In this document: one piece after another, positions 16,308 through 26,651 of the stretch
Layout: each line of letters opens with the position of its first letter
Position numbering within the stretch: the stretch's first letter is position 1
NCBI RefSeq assembly: GCF_014696615.1
Contig: NZ_JACJQJ010000020.1
Span: forward strand, 1-64,000
Direction of reading: 5' to 3'
DNA length: 64,000 nt
Origin: Nostoc linckia FACHB-104
Lineage (GTDB): Bacteria > Cyanobacteriota > Cyanobacteriia > Cyanobacteriales > Nostocaceae
Notes under the pieces: model-generated
What the model was told of the DNA's origin: nothing
Seen by the model: the letters and a program-made list of their open reading frames with translations, nothing else
Database searches by the model: none
Translations under genes and position numbers: made by a program

Positions 16308-17306
16308 CTAGCTGGCCAAATATTCATCCATGTTGGCTTTCGACTTACGTAGTTTAGTGAGTGCTTCCCGCTCAATTTGCCGTACTCGTTCACGACTAAT
16401 GTTAAGGATTTCACCGATTCTGGCTAAAGTCAGTGCTTGACCATCCATTAACCCAAAGCGCAGGGTGATTACTTCCTTTTGCTGTGGAGTGAGATCCCCC
16501 ATTAGGCGCTCTAAGTCATTAGACAATGAAGATTGCATGACAAAATCTTCTGGAGAAGCGCCAGGATCTTCTAACATCTCTCCCAGTTCTGTGTCGTAAT
16601 TATCTCCCAACCGCAAATCCAGAGATAAAGGTAGACGGGCCTTTTCCAGGTACTCCCTCACCTGTTTAGGTGTCAATTCCAATTCTTTAGCTAACTCAGA
16701 TGCAGAAGGAGCGCGTCCTAACCTTTGGGATAATTGCCGCTGTGCTTTTTTAATCTTATTCAGTTTCTCTGTAATATGGATTGGCAACCGAATAGTACGT
16801 GCTTTTTCAGCGATCGCTCTGGTGATAGCTTGGCGTATCCACCAATAGGCATAGGTAGAAAATCTATAACCTTTTGTGGGGTCAAACTTTTCTACACCCC
16901 GTTGCATCCCGATGCTACCTTCTTGGATTAAATCTAGTAGATCGACATTGCGCTTAATATATTTTTTGGCAACAGATACAACCAATCGCAAGTTAGCTTC
17001 TACCATCTTGCGCTTAGCATATTCGCCGTCGGCGATCACTTCGTTCAACTCTGCCAATTCTAGATTTGTTGCTTTGGCCCACTCTTCTAAAGTTGGTTGA
17101 CGACCTAATTGGGTGACAAGCTCATCCCTTATTTCATGCAAAGCAGTTGAACGCTGCACCTGTTTGCCATAAAAAATCTCTTCCTCGTGGGTTAAGAGTG
17201 GCACACGGCCAATCTCACGCAGGTAAGTCCGCACGAGGTCCGTGGCTGTCTGAGCGGTCTTCATGGCGCTACTCATTGGTAATGTTGGATTTGACGGTAT
17301 GGTCAT
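16308..17306 (-). CDS. RNA polymerase sigma factor, sigma-70 group 2
   Basis: A sigma-70 factor of about 332 residues. It contains region 1.2 ([21 protein letters not shown]), region 2 ([20 protein letters not shown], then [16 protein letters not shown]), region 3, and region 4 with the helix-turn-helix [20 protein letters not shown]. It lacks the long N-terminus of the primary SigA, so it is a non-essential group 2 factor (SigB/C/D/E type), usually involved in stress, light or nitrogen responses. Subtype cannot be settled by eye. I start at the ATG at 17306 (MTIPSNP); a GTG at 17357 also is in frame. Confidence 0.9.
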   Translation of the reverse strand: MTIPSNPTLPMSSAMKTAQTATDLVRTYLREIGRVPLLTHEEEIFYGKQVQRSTALHEIRDELVTQLGRQPTLEEWAKATNLELAELNEVIADGEYAKRKMVEANLRLVVSVAKKYIKRNVDLLDLIQEGSIGMQRGVEKFDPTKGYRFSTYAYWWIRQAITRAIAEKARTIRLPIHITEKLNKIKKAQRQLSQRLGRAPSASELAKELELTPKQVREYLEKARLPLSLDLRLGDNYDTELGEMLEDPGASPEDFVMQSSLSNDLERLMGDLTPQQKEVITLRFGLMDGQALTLARIGEILNISRERVRQIEREALTKLRKSKANMDEYLAS

Positions 17307-17945
17307 GTAGTGATAGATGCTTTGCCAGGGTGCTAACCAGTTTGAATGGAAACCCACACTATGGTTGGCAATGTCACTGTCCGAAAAATTCGGCTGCTCA
17401 TATTAATCTATTTAGGTTCTTAACTGCTCTAGACGTTACAGTTATTGACCCAGTTTCACAAGTATCTAGAGTTAGATAAAAGGTATTGAGTAGAACATTT
17501 TTTGGATTTTCTCATGATTAATAATTGTAACATTTATGATAAAAATCTCATACTCTTGCAGTCGGAATTTTAAAGGACTTACCCATGACTGTAACGCTCT
17601 CATATTTTGGAATAACGCTTATTGGTTGACTTAATAAATGTCTCTGTAGAAAGAAATAGGTTTCTCATAATTCTTAAAATAAATCAATGATAAGTATAAA
17701 TAATGTTCTATAACAATTAATTAACTTTTGCTTTTGTTGGGGGATTGGGGATTGGGGATTGGGAAGGGTGCAGGGGGAGATGAGGGAGATGAGGGGGATG
17801 AGGGAGAAACACAAATGCTAACTCCCTATTACCCATTACCATTACCCATTACCCATTACCCATTACCCATGCCCTTTCCTTTAACTTTTACCGTTTCCTC
17901 AGATTTGGTAAAAGTACCTTTTGCAAGAGATGATGATCAACATTC
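17307..17945. other. Gene-poor gap with STRR clusters
   Basis: This gap between the sigma factor and carB contains the sigma gene's leader and promoter region, then STRR blocks at about 17738-17806 (ggggatt, gatgagg units) and 17826-17872 (attaccc, a heptamer repeated five or more times). No gene is supported. Confidence 0.6.
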
Positions 17946-20900
17946 CTATTGCATCGGGCAGTATTCTTGGATGACTTTTACGTCTAAAGTGGTAGTTTGC
18001 AGCGAACGAATAGCGGCAACGGTGGCTTTTGCTCCTGCAATGGTGGTGATGATGGGGATTTTGTAAGCCAAGGCTGTGCGGCGGATTAACCGCGCATCAG
18101 TATGGGCTTCTTCTCCCGATGGGGTGTTGATAATTAGTTGAATTTTTTGGTTTTTGATGGCATCAAGGACGTGAGGACGACCTTCATGAAGTTTCAGGAC
18201 TAACTCAACAGGTAGCCCATGTTCCTGAAGAACTTTACGCGTGCCAAATGTTGCCATTACTGTAAAGCCCAAATCAATAAATTCTTTGACGACGTTTACT
18301 GCTGGGGCTTTATCGCGATCGCTCATGGACACAAATACAGTTCCCGACAATGGTAGACGCTCACCCGCAGCGATTTCGGCTTTGGCAAAGGCGCGGCCAA
18401 AATCGGTGTCAATTCCCATGACTTCACCAGTGGAGCGCATTTCGGGGCCCAAAATCGTATCGGTACCGGGGAATTTATTGAATGGCAATACTGCTTCTTT
18501 AACCGCAATATGGGAGGGGATGACTTCCTGAGTGAAGTTTAGCTCCTCTAAGGTTTTGCCTGACATAATTAATGATGCGAGTTTTGCCAATTGCACACCG
18601 GTTGCTTTAGAAACAAAGGGCACAGTCCGAGAGGCTCGGGGGTTGGCTTCTAGAATGTAAATTTGCGGTGAATAGCTACTAGCACCCACAACAGCAAACT
18701 GAATATTCATTAGCCCAACTACTGAAAGCGCCTGTGCTAGCTGCACTGTCCAGGTGCGAATTTGATTTAGCACTGCTGGCGGCAGGGAAATGGAAGGTAA
18801 AGAGCAAGCTGAATCACCAGAGTGAATCCCTGCTTGTTCGATGTGTTCCATAATACCACCAATTACGACTCGGCCTGTGTGGTCTGCGATCGCATCTACA
18901 TCAACTTCGATGGCATTTTCCAAAAATTTATCAATCAAAATTGGGTGATCGGGTTCTACCTGTACCGCAAAGGTCATGTAGCGTTCTAGTTCCGCATCGG
19001 AGTAGACGATTTCCATTGCTCTTCCCCCCAACACATAGCTAGGACGTACTACCACGGGATAACCAATACGTTTGGCGACAATCAGCGCGTCTTCGTAACT
19101 GCGGGCTGTACCATTGGGCGGTTGAGCAATACTCAACAATTGCAGAATTTTCTCAAACCGTTCCCGGTCTTCTGCCATATCGATAGAATCTGGCGATGTC
19201 CCCCAAATTTTTGTACTAAGTCCTGAGTTGGGATTGCTGAGTATTTCTTGCAAAGGTACTGCTAACTTCAATGGTGTTTGTCCACCAAACTGCACAATGA
19301 TGCCAACAGGGTTCTCAGCTTCGATGATGTTGAGCACATCTTCTTTAGTTAATGGCTCAAAGTACAGGCGATCGCTGGTGTCATAATCTGTGGAGACTGT
19401 TTCTGGGTTAGAGTTGACCATAATTGTCTCATAGCCTGCTTTTTTCAAAGCATAGGCTGCATGACAACAGCAGTAATCAAACTCAATTCCTTGCCCAATC
19501 CGGTTAGGGCCACCACCCAAAATCATCACTTTGGGTTTGTCGGTGGGTAAGACTTCGGTTTCGCCTTCGTAGGTGGAGTAGTAGTAAGGAGTAAAGGCCT
19601 CAAACTCAGCGGCACAGGTATCTACAGTTTTGTAAACTGGAACGACTCCTAATTGTTTGCGGTATGCCCGTACCTCATCTTCGTGAGTTTTGGTAGCAAA
19701 GGCAATTTGGCGATCGCTATATCCATCACGTTTAACCTCATACATCTGCTCTTTTGTCAACTGCTTTAAAGGAGTCCGTTTGAGGAATTTCTCGACTTCC
19801 AGCAGTTGTTGCAATTTATCTAGGAACCAGGGGTCAATACCTGTAAGTTCGTAGATTTCTTCAATAGTTAGCCCTGCTTGCAAAGCATGACGCACAGCGA
19901 AAATGCGCTCTGGGTTAGGTGTCCGCAACTGGGCGCGAATTTGCTCGCCACTAGGTAATTTCTCAGCTTTGTCGCAACCCCAGCCTGCACGTCCAGTTTC
20001 TAGGGAACGTAGGGCTTTTTGGAAGGATTCGTTAAATGTTCGAGCAATTGACATTGCTTCCCCGACAGATTTCATTTGTGTTGTCAAGACTGGTTCTGAG
20101 CCAGGGAACTTTTCAAAGGCAAAGCGGGGAACTTTGGTCACTACATAGTCAATTGTGGGTTCAAAGGAAGCGGGAGTTTTCTTGGTGATGTCGTTTTTAA
20201 TTTCATCCAAGGTATAGCCGACAGCTAACTTCGCTGCTATTTTGGCGATAGGGAAACCAGTAGCTTTGGAAGCCAAGGCGGAACTGCGGGACACACGGGG
20301 GTTCATTTCAATCACCACCACATCTCCAGTTACCGGATTCACCGCAAATTGAATATTGGAACCCCCAGTTTCTACGCCAATTTCGCGGATGATTTTAATT
20401 GCCATATCCCGCAGCCTTTGATATTCCTTATCGGTGAGGGTTTGGGCTGGCGCAACGGTAATTGAGTCTCCAGTGTGGATACCCATCGGGTCGAGGTTTT
20501 CAATGGAGCAGATAATTACCACGTTATCTGCCAAGTCTCGCATCACTTCTAGTTCGTACTCTTTCCAACCAAGTAGGGACTGGTCGATGAGAATTTGCGA
20601 CACGGGGCTAGCATCAATACCCACCTGTGCCATTTCCTCAAATTCTTCCTGGTTGTAAGCAATACCGCCGCCCGTACCACCCATAGTGAAAGCAGGACGA
20701 ATAATTAGAGGATAAGTACCGATGCGGCGAGCGATCGCTTTTGCTTCTTCTAAAGATGAGGCGGTACCACTGGGGCAAACCTGCACCCCAATCTTATCCA
20801 TTGCATCGTTGAACAGCTTTCTATCTTCAGCTTTTTCAATAGCCGGGAGTTTCGCACCAATTAACTCAACGCCATACTCTTCTAGAACACCATTTTTCGC

Positions 20901-21206
20901 CAAAGCTACGGCGATATTCAGGGCAGTTTGTCCTCCCATAGTTGGCAATAAAGCATCGGGACGCTCTTTGGCAATGACTTTTGCGACCATTTCCGGTGTC
21001 AGCGGCTCAATATAAGTACGCTCGGCTGTCTCTGGATCGGTCATGATTGTCGCTGGGTTAGAGTTCACTAACACCACTTCATAACCTTCTTCTCGCAAAG
21101 CTTTACAGGCTTGAGTACCAGAGTAGTCGAACTCACAGGCTTGTCCAATCACAATTGGGCCAGAGCCTAACAGCAGTATCTTCCGGAGGTCTTGACGGCG
21201 GGGCAT
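17946..21206 (-). CDS. carB: Carbamoyl-phosphate synthase large subunit
   Basis: CarB makes carbamoyl phosphate from bicarbonate, ATP and glutamine-derived ammonia (with CarA), feeding arginine and pyrimidine synthesis. Two homologous ATP-grasp halves are visible, each starting with a [15 protein letters not shown] or [15 protein letters not shown] motif followed by EFDY. Both carry FVSKATG or [15 protein letters not shown] segments. A C-terminal MGS-like allosteric domain begins near [10 protein letters not shown]. The protein is about 1086 residues, normal for the family. The frame opens at 21236, but the ATG at 21206 (MPRRQDLRK) aligns with the usual CarB start. carA is not in the window. 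Confidence 0.97.
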   Translation of the reverse strand: MPRRQDLRKILLLGSGPIVIGQACEFDYSGTQACKALREEGYEVVLVNSNPATIMTDPETAERTYIEPLTPEMVAKVIAKERPDALLPTMGGQTALNIAVALAKNGVLEEYGVELIGAKLPAIEKAEDRKLFNDAMDKIGVQVCPSGTASSLEEAKAIARRIGTYPLIIRPAFTMGGTGGGIAYNQEEFEEMAQVGIDASPVSQILIDQSLLGWKEYELEVMRDLADNVVIICSIENLDPMGIHTGDSITVAPAQTLTDKEYQRLRDMAIKIIREIGVETGGSNIQFAVNPVTGDVVVIEMNPRVSRSSALASKATGFPIAKIAAKLAVGYTLDEIKNDITKKTPASFEPTIDYVVTKVPRFAFEKFPGSEPVLTTQMKSVGEAMSIARTFNESFQKALRSLETGRAGWGCDKAEKLPSGEQIRAQLRTPNPERIFAVRHALQAGLTIEEIYELTGIDPWFLDKLQQLLEVEKFLKRTPLKQLTKEQMYEVKRDGYSDRQIAFATKTHEDEVRAYRKQLGVVPVYKTVDTCAAEFEAFTPYYYSTYEGETEVLPTDKPKVMILGGGPNRIGQGIEFDYCCCHAAYALKKAGYETIMVNSNPETVSTDYDTSDRLYFEPLTKEDVLNIIEAENPVGIIVQFGGQTPLKLAVPLQEILSNPNSGLSTKIWGTSPDSIDMAEDRERFEKILQLLSIAQPPNGTARSYEDALIVAKRIGYPVVVRPSYVLGGRAMEIVYSDAELERYMTFAVQVEPDHPILIDKFLENAIEVDVDAIADHTGRVVIGGIMEHIEQAGIHSGDSACSLPSISLPPAVLNQIRTWTVQLAQALSVVGLMNIQFAVVGASSYSPQIYILEANPRASRTVPFVSKATGVQLAKLASLIMSGKTLEELNFTQEVIPSHIAVKEAVLPFNKFPGTDTILGPEMRSTGEVMGIDTDFGRAFAKAEIAAGERLPLSGTVFVSMSDRDKAPAVNVVKEFIDLGFTVMATFGTRKVLQEHGLPVELVLKLHEGRPHVLDAIKNQKIQLIINTPSGEEAHTDARLIRRTALAYKIPIITTIAGAKATVAAIRSLQTTTLDVKVIQEYCPMQ

Positions 21207-21310
21207 AGTCTTTAGGGATGGAGTAAGAGAATACAAATCCTGATTATTTTAAGATTCTTTCTCCCTGGTCACGCTGTTTATTAGCAAGTTTTCTAAGTTT
21301 GATGACAGGG

Positions 21311-21364
21311 AGGGGATTGGGGACTGGGGGTTGGGGATTGGGTATTGGGTATTGGGGACGGGGT
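21311..21364. repeat. STRR cluster (GGGGATT/GGGTATT)
   Basis: Tandem heptamers ggggatt, ggggact and gggtatt lie upstream of carB. The remainder of 21365-21640 is AT-rich with no gene seen. Confidence 0.8.
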
Positions 21365-21637
21365 ATTTATATTGCTCTTACTTTGTTAATCTCCGGTTTT
21401 TTGTATGTTGAAATTATTTGTATTTGGCATTAGAAAATCTTGCAGTTAATTGGTAATATTTTTTATTAGTAGTAATGTTTCATGGAATAATGCCCTAATT
21501 TTTTAATCACCAATAAAATACATCTATCTTTAGATAGATCTTTTCTAAATAAAAATCATTCTTAATTAGAGTATACAAGAGAATTATTATTGTCATTTAT
21601 CATCATAGTTTATATAGTTATTAACTTATATATTGAA

Positions 21638-21675
21638 GTAAAAAATGCAGAGATGTAGAAATACTAATCTCTGCA
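21638..21675 (-). terminator. Terminator of the Dps-like gene
   Basis: Perfect 9-bp stem tgcagagat (21646-21654) with atctctgca (21667-21675). Read on the minus strand it is followed by a run of six T (complement of 21640-21645), about 90 bp after the stop of the gene at 21763. Confidence 0.75.
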
Positions 21676-21762
21676 AAATTTATATTTTTTTAAGAGTCAC
21701 TTCTGACTAATTTTTATTGAGTCTTCAAAGGCTTAAACAGAGTTATCTAGATTTATCAAGTT

Positions 21763-22317
21763 TTAGTTCTGAGCTGGTTGAACAAAACCCAAGGTTAAAC
21801 TGTCTTTTGCCAAAAAGTGAGATAAGTGATAAGCACGTTCCTCAGTTTTTAATAAGATTTTTTCATAGAGATAGCGTGTACCACGGTCTCCCAAGCTCTC
21901 TGCCTGAGCAGCTTGGCGGCGAATCAAGCCAATAATAGCTTGCTCTGCTGCTAGGTCATTTTCTACCATTTGGCGAGAAGAAAATACCCCATCTGCCTCT
22001 TGTGTAAAACAGGTTAATTCTGCCAACTTACTAAATGTAGCTACTGGCACACCACCTAATCCATCTAAGCGCTCCCCAATGTCATGGATATGCTCTTGTA
22101 TTTCTTTATAGCTGTCATTAAAAAACTCATGTAAAGAGTAAAATTCTGCACCCTCAACCACAAAATGATGTTTTTGGTATTGCAAGGAAAGTGCTTGAAA
22201 ACTAGCTAGGACAACGTTGAATCCTTCAGTAACAGGTGCAGTTACGCTGTGATCCAATAAAACAGGATTGTCATAAACATGACCAAAATTTCTTAACACA
22301 GTAGTGGTATCAGACAT
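21763..22317 (-). CDS. Dps family ferritin-like protein
   Basis: A 184-residue Dps-type mini-ferritin, which forms a dodecamer that oxidises Fe2+ with H2O2 and may bind DNA. The ferroxidase-site region is [19 protein letters not shown], followed by [18 protein letters not shown], giving the expected His and Asp/Glu ligands. The N-terminus before the four-helix bundle is about 35 residues long. Cyanobacteria carry several Dps paralogues; which one this is cannot be said. The neighbouring genes are unrelated, and a hairpin terminator follows. Confidence 0.9.
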   Translation of the reverse strand: MSDTTTVLRNFGHVYDNPVLLDHSVTAPVTEGFNVVLASFQALSLQYQKHHFVVEGAEFYSLHEFFNDSYKEIQEHIHDIGERLDGLGGVPVATFSKLAELTCFTQEADGVFSSRQMVENDLAAEQAIIGLIRRQAAQAESLGDRGTRYLYEKILLKTEERAYHLSHFLAKDSLTLGFVQPAQN

Positions 22318-22490
22318 TGTTCTCCTCGCTTGCGATCAGTTAGGGTTTTGAACTTCTGAGTTTCTACATATTAACATTCTAAAAATTAAAAGCAATTCCA
22401 ATTTATTTCATAGACTTTTAATTTTTTCATTACTAAAATTATTCAATTTCATTCTTATACTGAAGGATTGCTTTGGTGAATAGGGTCACA

Positions 22491-22518
22491 GAGACGTGAT
22501 TAATCGCGTCTGTACAAG
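22491..22518. repeat. Dispersed palindrome, GAGACGTGATTAATCGCGTCTGTAC copy
   Basis: Second copy of the family at 13957-13984, with one stem mismatch, followed by gagtcaaaggtcaaaggtcaa (heptamer-like) and a C-rich tandem tract to about 22606. The rest of 22318-22766 shows no gene. Confidence 0.75.
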
Positions 22519-22781
22519 AGTCAAAGGTCAAAGGTCAAGGGTCAAAATAATTTATCCCCCTCATCTCCCTTATCTTCCTCATCCCCCTCATCTCCCTCAT
22601 CCTCCAACCCCCATTAATAAGAGAGCATTGCAAATATTAGAGATTTTTATCTAAAATAAATGAGAATTGTTTGCAGTTACGCTATGCTTATTTATAAAGC
22701 TGGGCTAACCAAGATGGGAAACCTCAGGGAGCCAAAGCAGCATAATTACTGCAAAATAATTGCATTTTGAAGGTACATCTC

Positions 22782-23033
22782 TTGAAATCGTTTAGTTCAG
22801 AAGTAGAAAGCAAGCACACCTTAGAAGTGAATTGGGCAGATCGTTGGCAAGTTTATCAACGCTTACAGGAATTAGAGATTCCCTGTTGGTGTGAGTCTAA
22901 CCAGCCATTGCAAGTTGAAATTACTAATCCATTAGCAATAATTCAACTTTGGAGTGTAATGCGCCAGTTCAGTGTTTCCCGTCAAGACATAATTTCGAGT
23001 TTGGAGAAAAGCTGGCTACGTTTCAATCGCTAA
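22782..23033 (+). CDS. Small conserved protein, Asr1405/Asl0597-like
   Basis: An 83-residue soluble protein. The pattern DRWQVYQRLQELEIPCWCES, then QPLQVEITNPLAIIQLWSVMRQ, resembles, from memory, the small cyanobacterial Asr1405/Asl0597 family of unknown function. A gaagg ribosome site at 22769-22773 stands 8 nt before the TTG at 22782 (MKSFSSEVESK), so I prefer this start to the in-frame TTG at 22767. It lies 48 bp before a ferredoxin-like gene on the same strand and may be cotranscribed. Confidence 0.65.
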   Translation: MKSFSSEVESKHTLEVNWADRWQVYQRLQELEIPCWCESNQPLQVEITNPLAIIQLWSVMRQFSVSRQDIISSLEKSWLRFNR

Positions 23034-23081
23034 AGCTATCTCGCTAACAAGGTTGTCTTATAAATAACAGGTAAAACCAAC

Positions 23082-23738
23082 ATGAGTGGATCGCACGCTA
23101 CCGAAGTATCAGATTTTTGCCTTGAAGGAAGATTTCTCGATTTTGTGATTAAAGATGGCTATAAGCTCAAAGGCTTGCTCATCGGGACTGCTGAAGGCGA
23201 ATCTTATGTGAAACTTGCTAAACATTTAAAATATGCTTTTGATTTGCGCTTAGCCCCTGGTACTTGGCTGCAAATTGTTGGGACAAAAAAGCATGAAGTC
23301 AAAAGTGGCAAAATCACGTTGAAAGCTGAACGTGTAATGGCAGCAATCCCCGAAGTATCCCGAATTCATGACATTACGACATTAACAGCAGCTCCATCTA
23401 TTAATAAACCTAAAGAGAAAGCTCCAAAAACTAAAAGCACTATTTTGGTTTGTCAAAAATCTGATTGCATGAAACGCGGTGGTAAAGGACTTTGCCAAGC
23501 GTTAGAAGCAGCGTTAAGCGATCGCGGTTTGGAAGACGAAGTTACGATTAAAGGTACTGGCTGTATGAAAAACTGCAAAGCCGGGCCTAATCTAGTTATG
23601 CCCGATAAAACTCGCTACAGCCGCATTCAAGCCGCACAAGTTCCTGCACTCATGGATAAGCATTTTGCCAATAATAGCGAAAAACAGCAGCCAGAGCCTC
23701 AAAAAGAAATAGTTATACCTGTTGTCAGCAATAGTTAG
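23082..23738 (+). CDS. Thioredoxin-like [2Fe-2S] ferredoxin domain protein
   Basis: A 218-residue protein with two parts. The N-terminal ~100 residues (FVIKDGYKLKGLLIGTAEGE ... TWLQIVGTKKHEVKSGKITL) form a small beta-rich domain seen in cyanobacterial relatives. The C-terminal part is a thioredoxin-like [2Fe-2S] ferredoxin with four cysteines, VCQKSDCMKRGGKGLC and GCMKNCKAGP. The fold matches NuoE/hydrogenase diaphorase-type ferredoxins, so electron transfer is likely, but partner and pathway are unknown. A Lys/Pro-rich linker (KPKEKAPKTKS) joins the domains. Confidence 0.85.
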   Translation: MSGSHATEVSDFCLEGRFLDFVIKDGYKLKGLLIGTAEGESYVKLAKHLKYAFDLRLAPGTWLQIVGTKKHEVKSGKITLKAERVMAAIPEVSRIHDITTLTAAPSINKPKEKAPKTKSTILVCQKSDCMKRGGKGLCQALEAALSDRGLEDEVTIKGTGCMKNCKAGPNLVMPDKTRYSRIQAAQVPALMDKHFANNSEKQQPEPQKEIVIPVVSNS

Positions 23739-23955
23739 TTAAATAGTGACTATTTCATGTGAAAATATAATTAAGAAATTTTTAGTGTTCCCTTTTCTTG
23801 ATCGACTGTGAGGTTTTGCAAGATTTTTGCAAAATCAGTGTCTCATAAATTCAGATGTTACAGCCTATGTAGTAGGTGTTTTATTGCTTTTTTAGCAGTT
23901 CACTGCTTGCTACTTAATGTGTAAGATTGCCTTTGTCAACTTTGAAACTACAGAT

Positions 23956-23999
23956 AACTACTAATGCACACAAGTAATTTATTGTGTGCATTAGTAGTT
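23956..23999. repeat. Perfect 18-bp stem hairpin between convergent genes
   Basis: aactactaatgcacacaa (23956-23973) is exactly complementary to 23982-23999 around an 8-nt gtaattta loop. It lies between the plus-strand ferredoxin gene (ends 23738) and the minus-strand glycosyltransferase gene (ends 24116). There is no T-run on either side. It may act as a bidirectional terminator or be a small mobile repeat. Confidence 0.8.
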
Positions 24000-24010
24000 G
24001 GAAATTATGT

Positions 24011-24042
24011 GTAGGATGCGTTAGCGATAGCGTAACGCATCC
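24011..24042. repeat. Dispersed palindrome, GTAGGATGCGTTA...TAACGCATCC
   Basis: Perfect 10-bp stem ggatgcgtta (24014-24023) with taacgcatcc (24033-24042), loop gcgatagcg. The same sequence in reverse orientation is at 34741-34770. Confidence 0.8.
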
Positions 24043-24115
24043 GCTAAGATTTTTTCAGAAATCAAATTAGATTCCTATCTGACTAGTGTTAGCGTAGCGT
24101 CTGTGATCGGAGAGA

Positions 24116-25735
24116 TTATTGTTTTAACTTCCATAAAGATTGATTTTTCTTAAAAACTTCAGTTATTTGCCAATTGTGTTCTTTTTTGAGAGACTTTTGT
24201 AATTCTTCAGAGGCATTGAGGAAAAATACATCGCTAAAAGTATCAGGAATACTTTTGATATCTGTACCAGGGAATAATTGAAATTTGGTTTGTGGTGCTA
24301 CAAGATAGCTGAGAGACAATACATTACCCCAACCCCAATCTTGACCGCATTCTGTACAAATAATTAAGGGGTAGGGAGATTGATGAATAATATTTACCAT
24401 AGCAACATTGTCTGTATTATAAGCCTTATTCCACCAAGCTTTTTTCGGTAAAATAATCGCGCATGATATTAGTTGTAAACTAATTAATATTAAAAGCAAT
24501 AGCCTCCATAAATGCTTACTTAGCGTGATATTTGGAGATACGATAACCTTTTGAGCTAACAGATAAGCAATCGCTAAATGACATCCTAAATAAACAGGAA
24601 TTGAGTATCTAGCATTAATAGAACGAATGCCACCAAAAAGGATATCGGGTATAGCTTGAGGTAATGCTGTAGATAAAATTAGGATTAAAACAAAAGACCA
24701 AATAGCCTTGGGAGTTTTACGACATAATAAATAAACTGCATAAAATAATAAAATTACTAATAGCCTAATTACTGTAAACCAAAGATTATTTTGTAATTTA
24801 TTGGGGTAAGCATACTCAGGTGTGATATCAAAAAAGATTCGTGCCCAGTGAATTTGCCATGCATCTACTAAATCATTGAGTGGCAGACTATATTTTGCCC
24901 ATTCTATTGTCTCTTGAACTTTATCTGATTGATTAATAATGAGAAATAACCAAGGTGAGAAAGCTAATATGGCAACTAATAATGCAATCACATACGCTAT
25001 GACTATCTTATTGGCGCGGATTCCTTGATTGAAAGCTACATAAATTCCTTGTCCAATAGCTACGAAACTAAACAATAAATGCGTATATAATCCTAGAGAT
25101 AAACTTACAGCATAAATACCCCAGCTGAGTTTTGTGTTTAACCTCATTGCTCTGAGCAATGCAGCACTAGATAGCAAAATAACCAGTGTATATAAACTGT
25201 ACATTCTGGCTTCTTGAGCATACACAAAATGGAATGGTGATACAGCTAGAATGGCAATTGCTACTAATGCCACAGTTTTTGATTGAAATAATTCTTGGCA
25301 GAGCCAATATAATGCCGGAAAAACCAATAAACTGATAACAGCAGAAAAACTTCTTGTAACTGCAACTGTACTGCCAAATAGCTGTACCCACAAAGTTGTG
25401 AGAACAAAATATAGGGGTGGGTGTTTTGGATCTTCTATCGCTAAACCTTTGACAGTATCAATTATAGTTTTGCCGACACCTGGACTTTGATATCTCTCTA
25501 ATAATGTTCCAGCAGTTAAGATTTGACTCTTGACTACTTCTTGCATTAAATCCGATTTAGTGTGTCCATAAATTCTTAAATAAGTAAATATTTCATCTGC
25601 CCAAGATATCTTGCCATCAATATGAAAAAATCTGATAAATATTCCTATGGCTATCAAAACTATAGTGAGCAGCTTGAAACTATTTAAGAATAAATTATTA
25701 TTTTTTTGCTGAATAGTTTGAGAGGAATCAGGCAT
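24116..25735 (-). CDS. Glycosyltransferase family 39-like membrane protein
   Basis: A 539-residue polytopic membrane protein of the GT-C superfamily (ArnT/PMT-like, family 39 type), using a polyprenyl-phosphate sugar donor. The first membrane helix is followed by SWADEIFTYL, the loop acidic pair (DE) typical of GT-C catalytic sites. About ten to twelve further hydrophobic segments and a soluble C-terminal domain (from about 440) follow. The acceptor and sugar are unknown; cell-envelope glycosylation is plausible. It stands alone on the minus strand upstream of nothing related. Confidence 0.8.
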   Translation of the reverse strand: MPDSSQTIQQKNNNLFLNSFKLLTIVLIAIGIFIRFFHIDGKISWADEIFTYLRIYGHTKSDLMQEVVKSQILTAGTLLERYQSPGVGKTIIDTVKGLAIEDPKHPPLYFVLTTLWVQLFGSTVAVTRSFSAVISLLVFPALYWLCQELFQSKTVALVAIAILAVSPFHFVYAQEARMYSLYTLVILLSSAALLRAMRLNTKLSWGIYAVSLSLGLYTHLLFSFVAIGQGIYVAFNQGIRANKIVIAYVIALLVAILAFSPWLFLIINQSDKVQETIEWAKYSLPLNDLVDAWQIHWARIFFDITPEYAYPNKLQNNLWFTVIRLLVILLFYAVYLLCRKTPKAIWSFVLILILSTALPQAIPDILFGGIRSINARYSIPVYLGCHLAIAYLLAQKVIVSPNITLSKHLWRLLLLILISLQLISCAIILPKKAWWNKAYNTDNVAMVNIIHQSPYPLIICTECGQDWGWGNVLSLSYLVAPQTKFQLFPGTDIKSIPDTFSDVFFLNASEELQKSLKKEHNWQITEVFKKNQSLWKLKQ

Positions 25736-25847
25736 ATAAGCTGAATATCAATCATAAATGATGATTTTCAGCTTACCAGTTTATGTGAACCGCATAATAC
25801 GTGACATTATCTGCTGGAATCAAAAATTTAACTGTATATTTGCTTGA

Positions 25848-26642
25848 CTACATCGAATCTAAGCGACGGCGTAATTGACTGCTAAAAGCATCAATTACTG
25901 TTACTACTACCAGCAATACCAACATCATGGTTGTAGCTTTGTTGTATTCAAAACCGTCAATGTAACTCTTCAACTGAAAACCAATTCCACCTGCACCCAC
26001 GACACCCAAGACAGAAGCAGCACGGATATTGTACTCAAACATCCAGAATGTATAACCTAATGCTAATGGCAACACTTGGGGCAAAATTCCATATTGGGCA
26101 ATTTGCAATTTGGATGCACCAATCACTTCTAAAGATTCTAAAGAACGAGCATCAACGGCTTCAATCGCTTGTTGATAAAATTTAGCAAGGTAGCCAATGG
26201 TGTAAATTCCTAAAGCCAATGTCCCAGCTGGTGCGCCTAATCCTGTGGCGGCGACAAAAATTAGACCGAGAATAATTGACGGGACGGAACGTACAGTGTT
26301 TTGGAGTAAATTTGCTAGCCATTGCAACCATTGGGGTGCAACATTACTGGCGCTGGCTATTGCAATTGGTAAGGAAATAATTGCACCAATGGTAGTTCCC
26401 CAAAGTGACATCTGTACAGTTTCAATTAGCGCTTTAATCGCTATGTCTAAAACCGCCCAATCTGGGGGAAATAACCTAGAGATAAAATCTGTGATATATG
26501 GCCAGCTGGTACTCAGTACTGCATAATCGACTTTTAGTCCTTGCAACGCCCAAATATAAAGGAAAATGGCTATTATTGGGACGATGAACCAACTTACCCA
26601 AGAATAGCGCCGGAAAAGAGGAGACTGAAATAAGTAATTCAT
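25848..26642 (-). CDS. phnE: Phosphonate/phosphite-type ABC transporter permease
   Basis: A 264-residue inner-membrane permease with about six spans, of the PhnE/PtxC type. The EAA-like loop is visible as SLESLEVIGASKLQIAQYGILPQ, and the C-terminal RAASVLGVVGAGGIGF segment is diagnostic of this family. It is the last gene of a three-gene set phnD-phnC-phnE on the minus strand, starting 9 bp after phnC. The substrate could be phosphonate, phosphite or phosphate esters; no C-P lyase or phosphite dehydrogenase gene is in the window to decide. Confidence 0.9.
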   Translation of the reverse strand: MNYLFQSPLFRRYSWVSWFIVPIIAIFLYIWALQGLKVDYAVLSTSWPYITDFISRLFPPDWAVLDIAIKALIETVQMSLWGTTIGAIISLPIAIASASNVAPQWLQWLANLLQNTVRSVPSIILGLIFVAATGLGAPAGTLALGIYTIGYLAKFYQQAIEAVDARSLESLEVIGASKLQIAQYGILPQVLPLALGYTFWMFEYNIRAASVLGVVGAGGIGFQLKSYIDGFEYNKATTMMLVLLVVVTVIDAFSSQLRRRLDSM

Positions 26643-26651
26643 GATTTGTGC

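Noticed and set aside
22680-22766. Possible structured leader or riboswitch before the small gene at 22782
   Set aside because: The segment gctgggctaaccaagatggg and neighbours do not match a riboswitch consensus I can name; pairing is weak.
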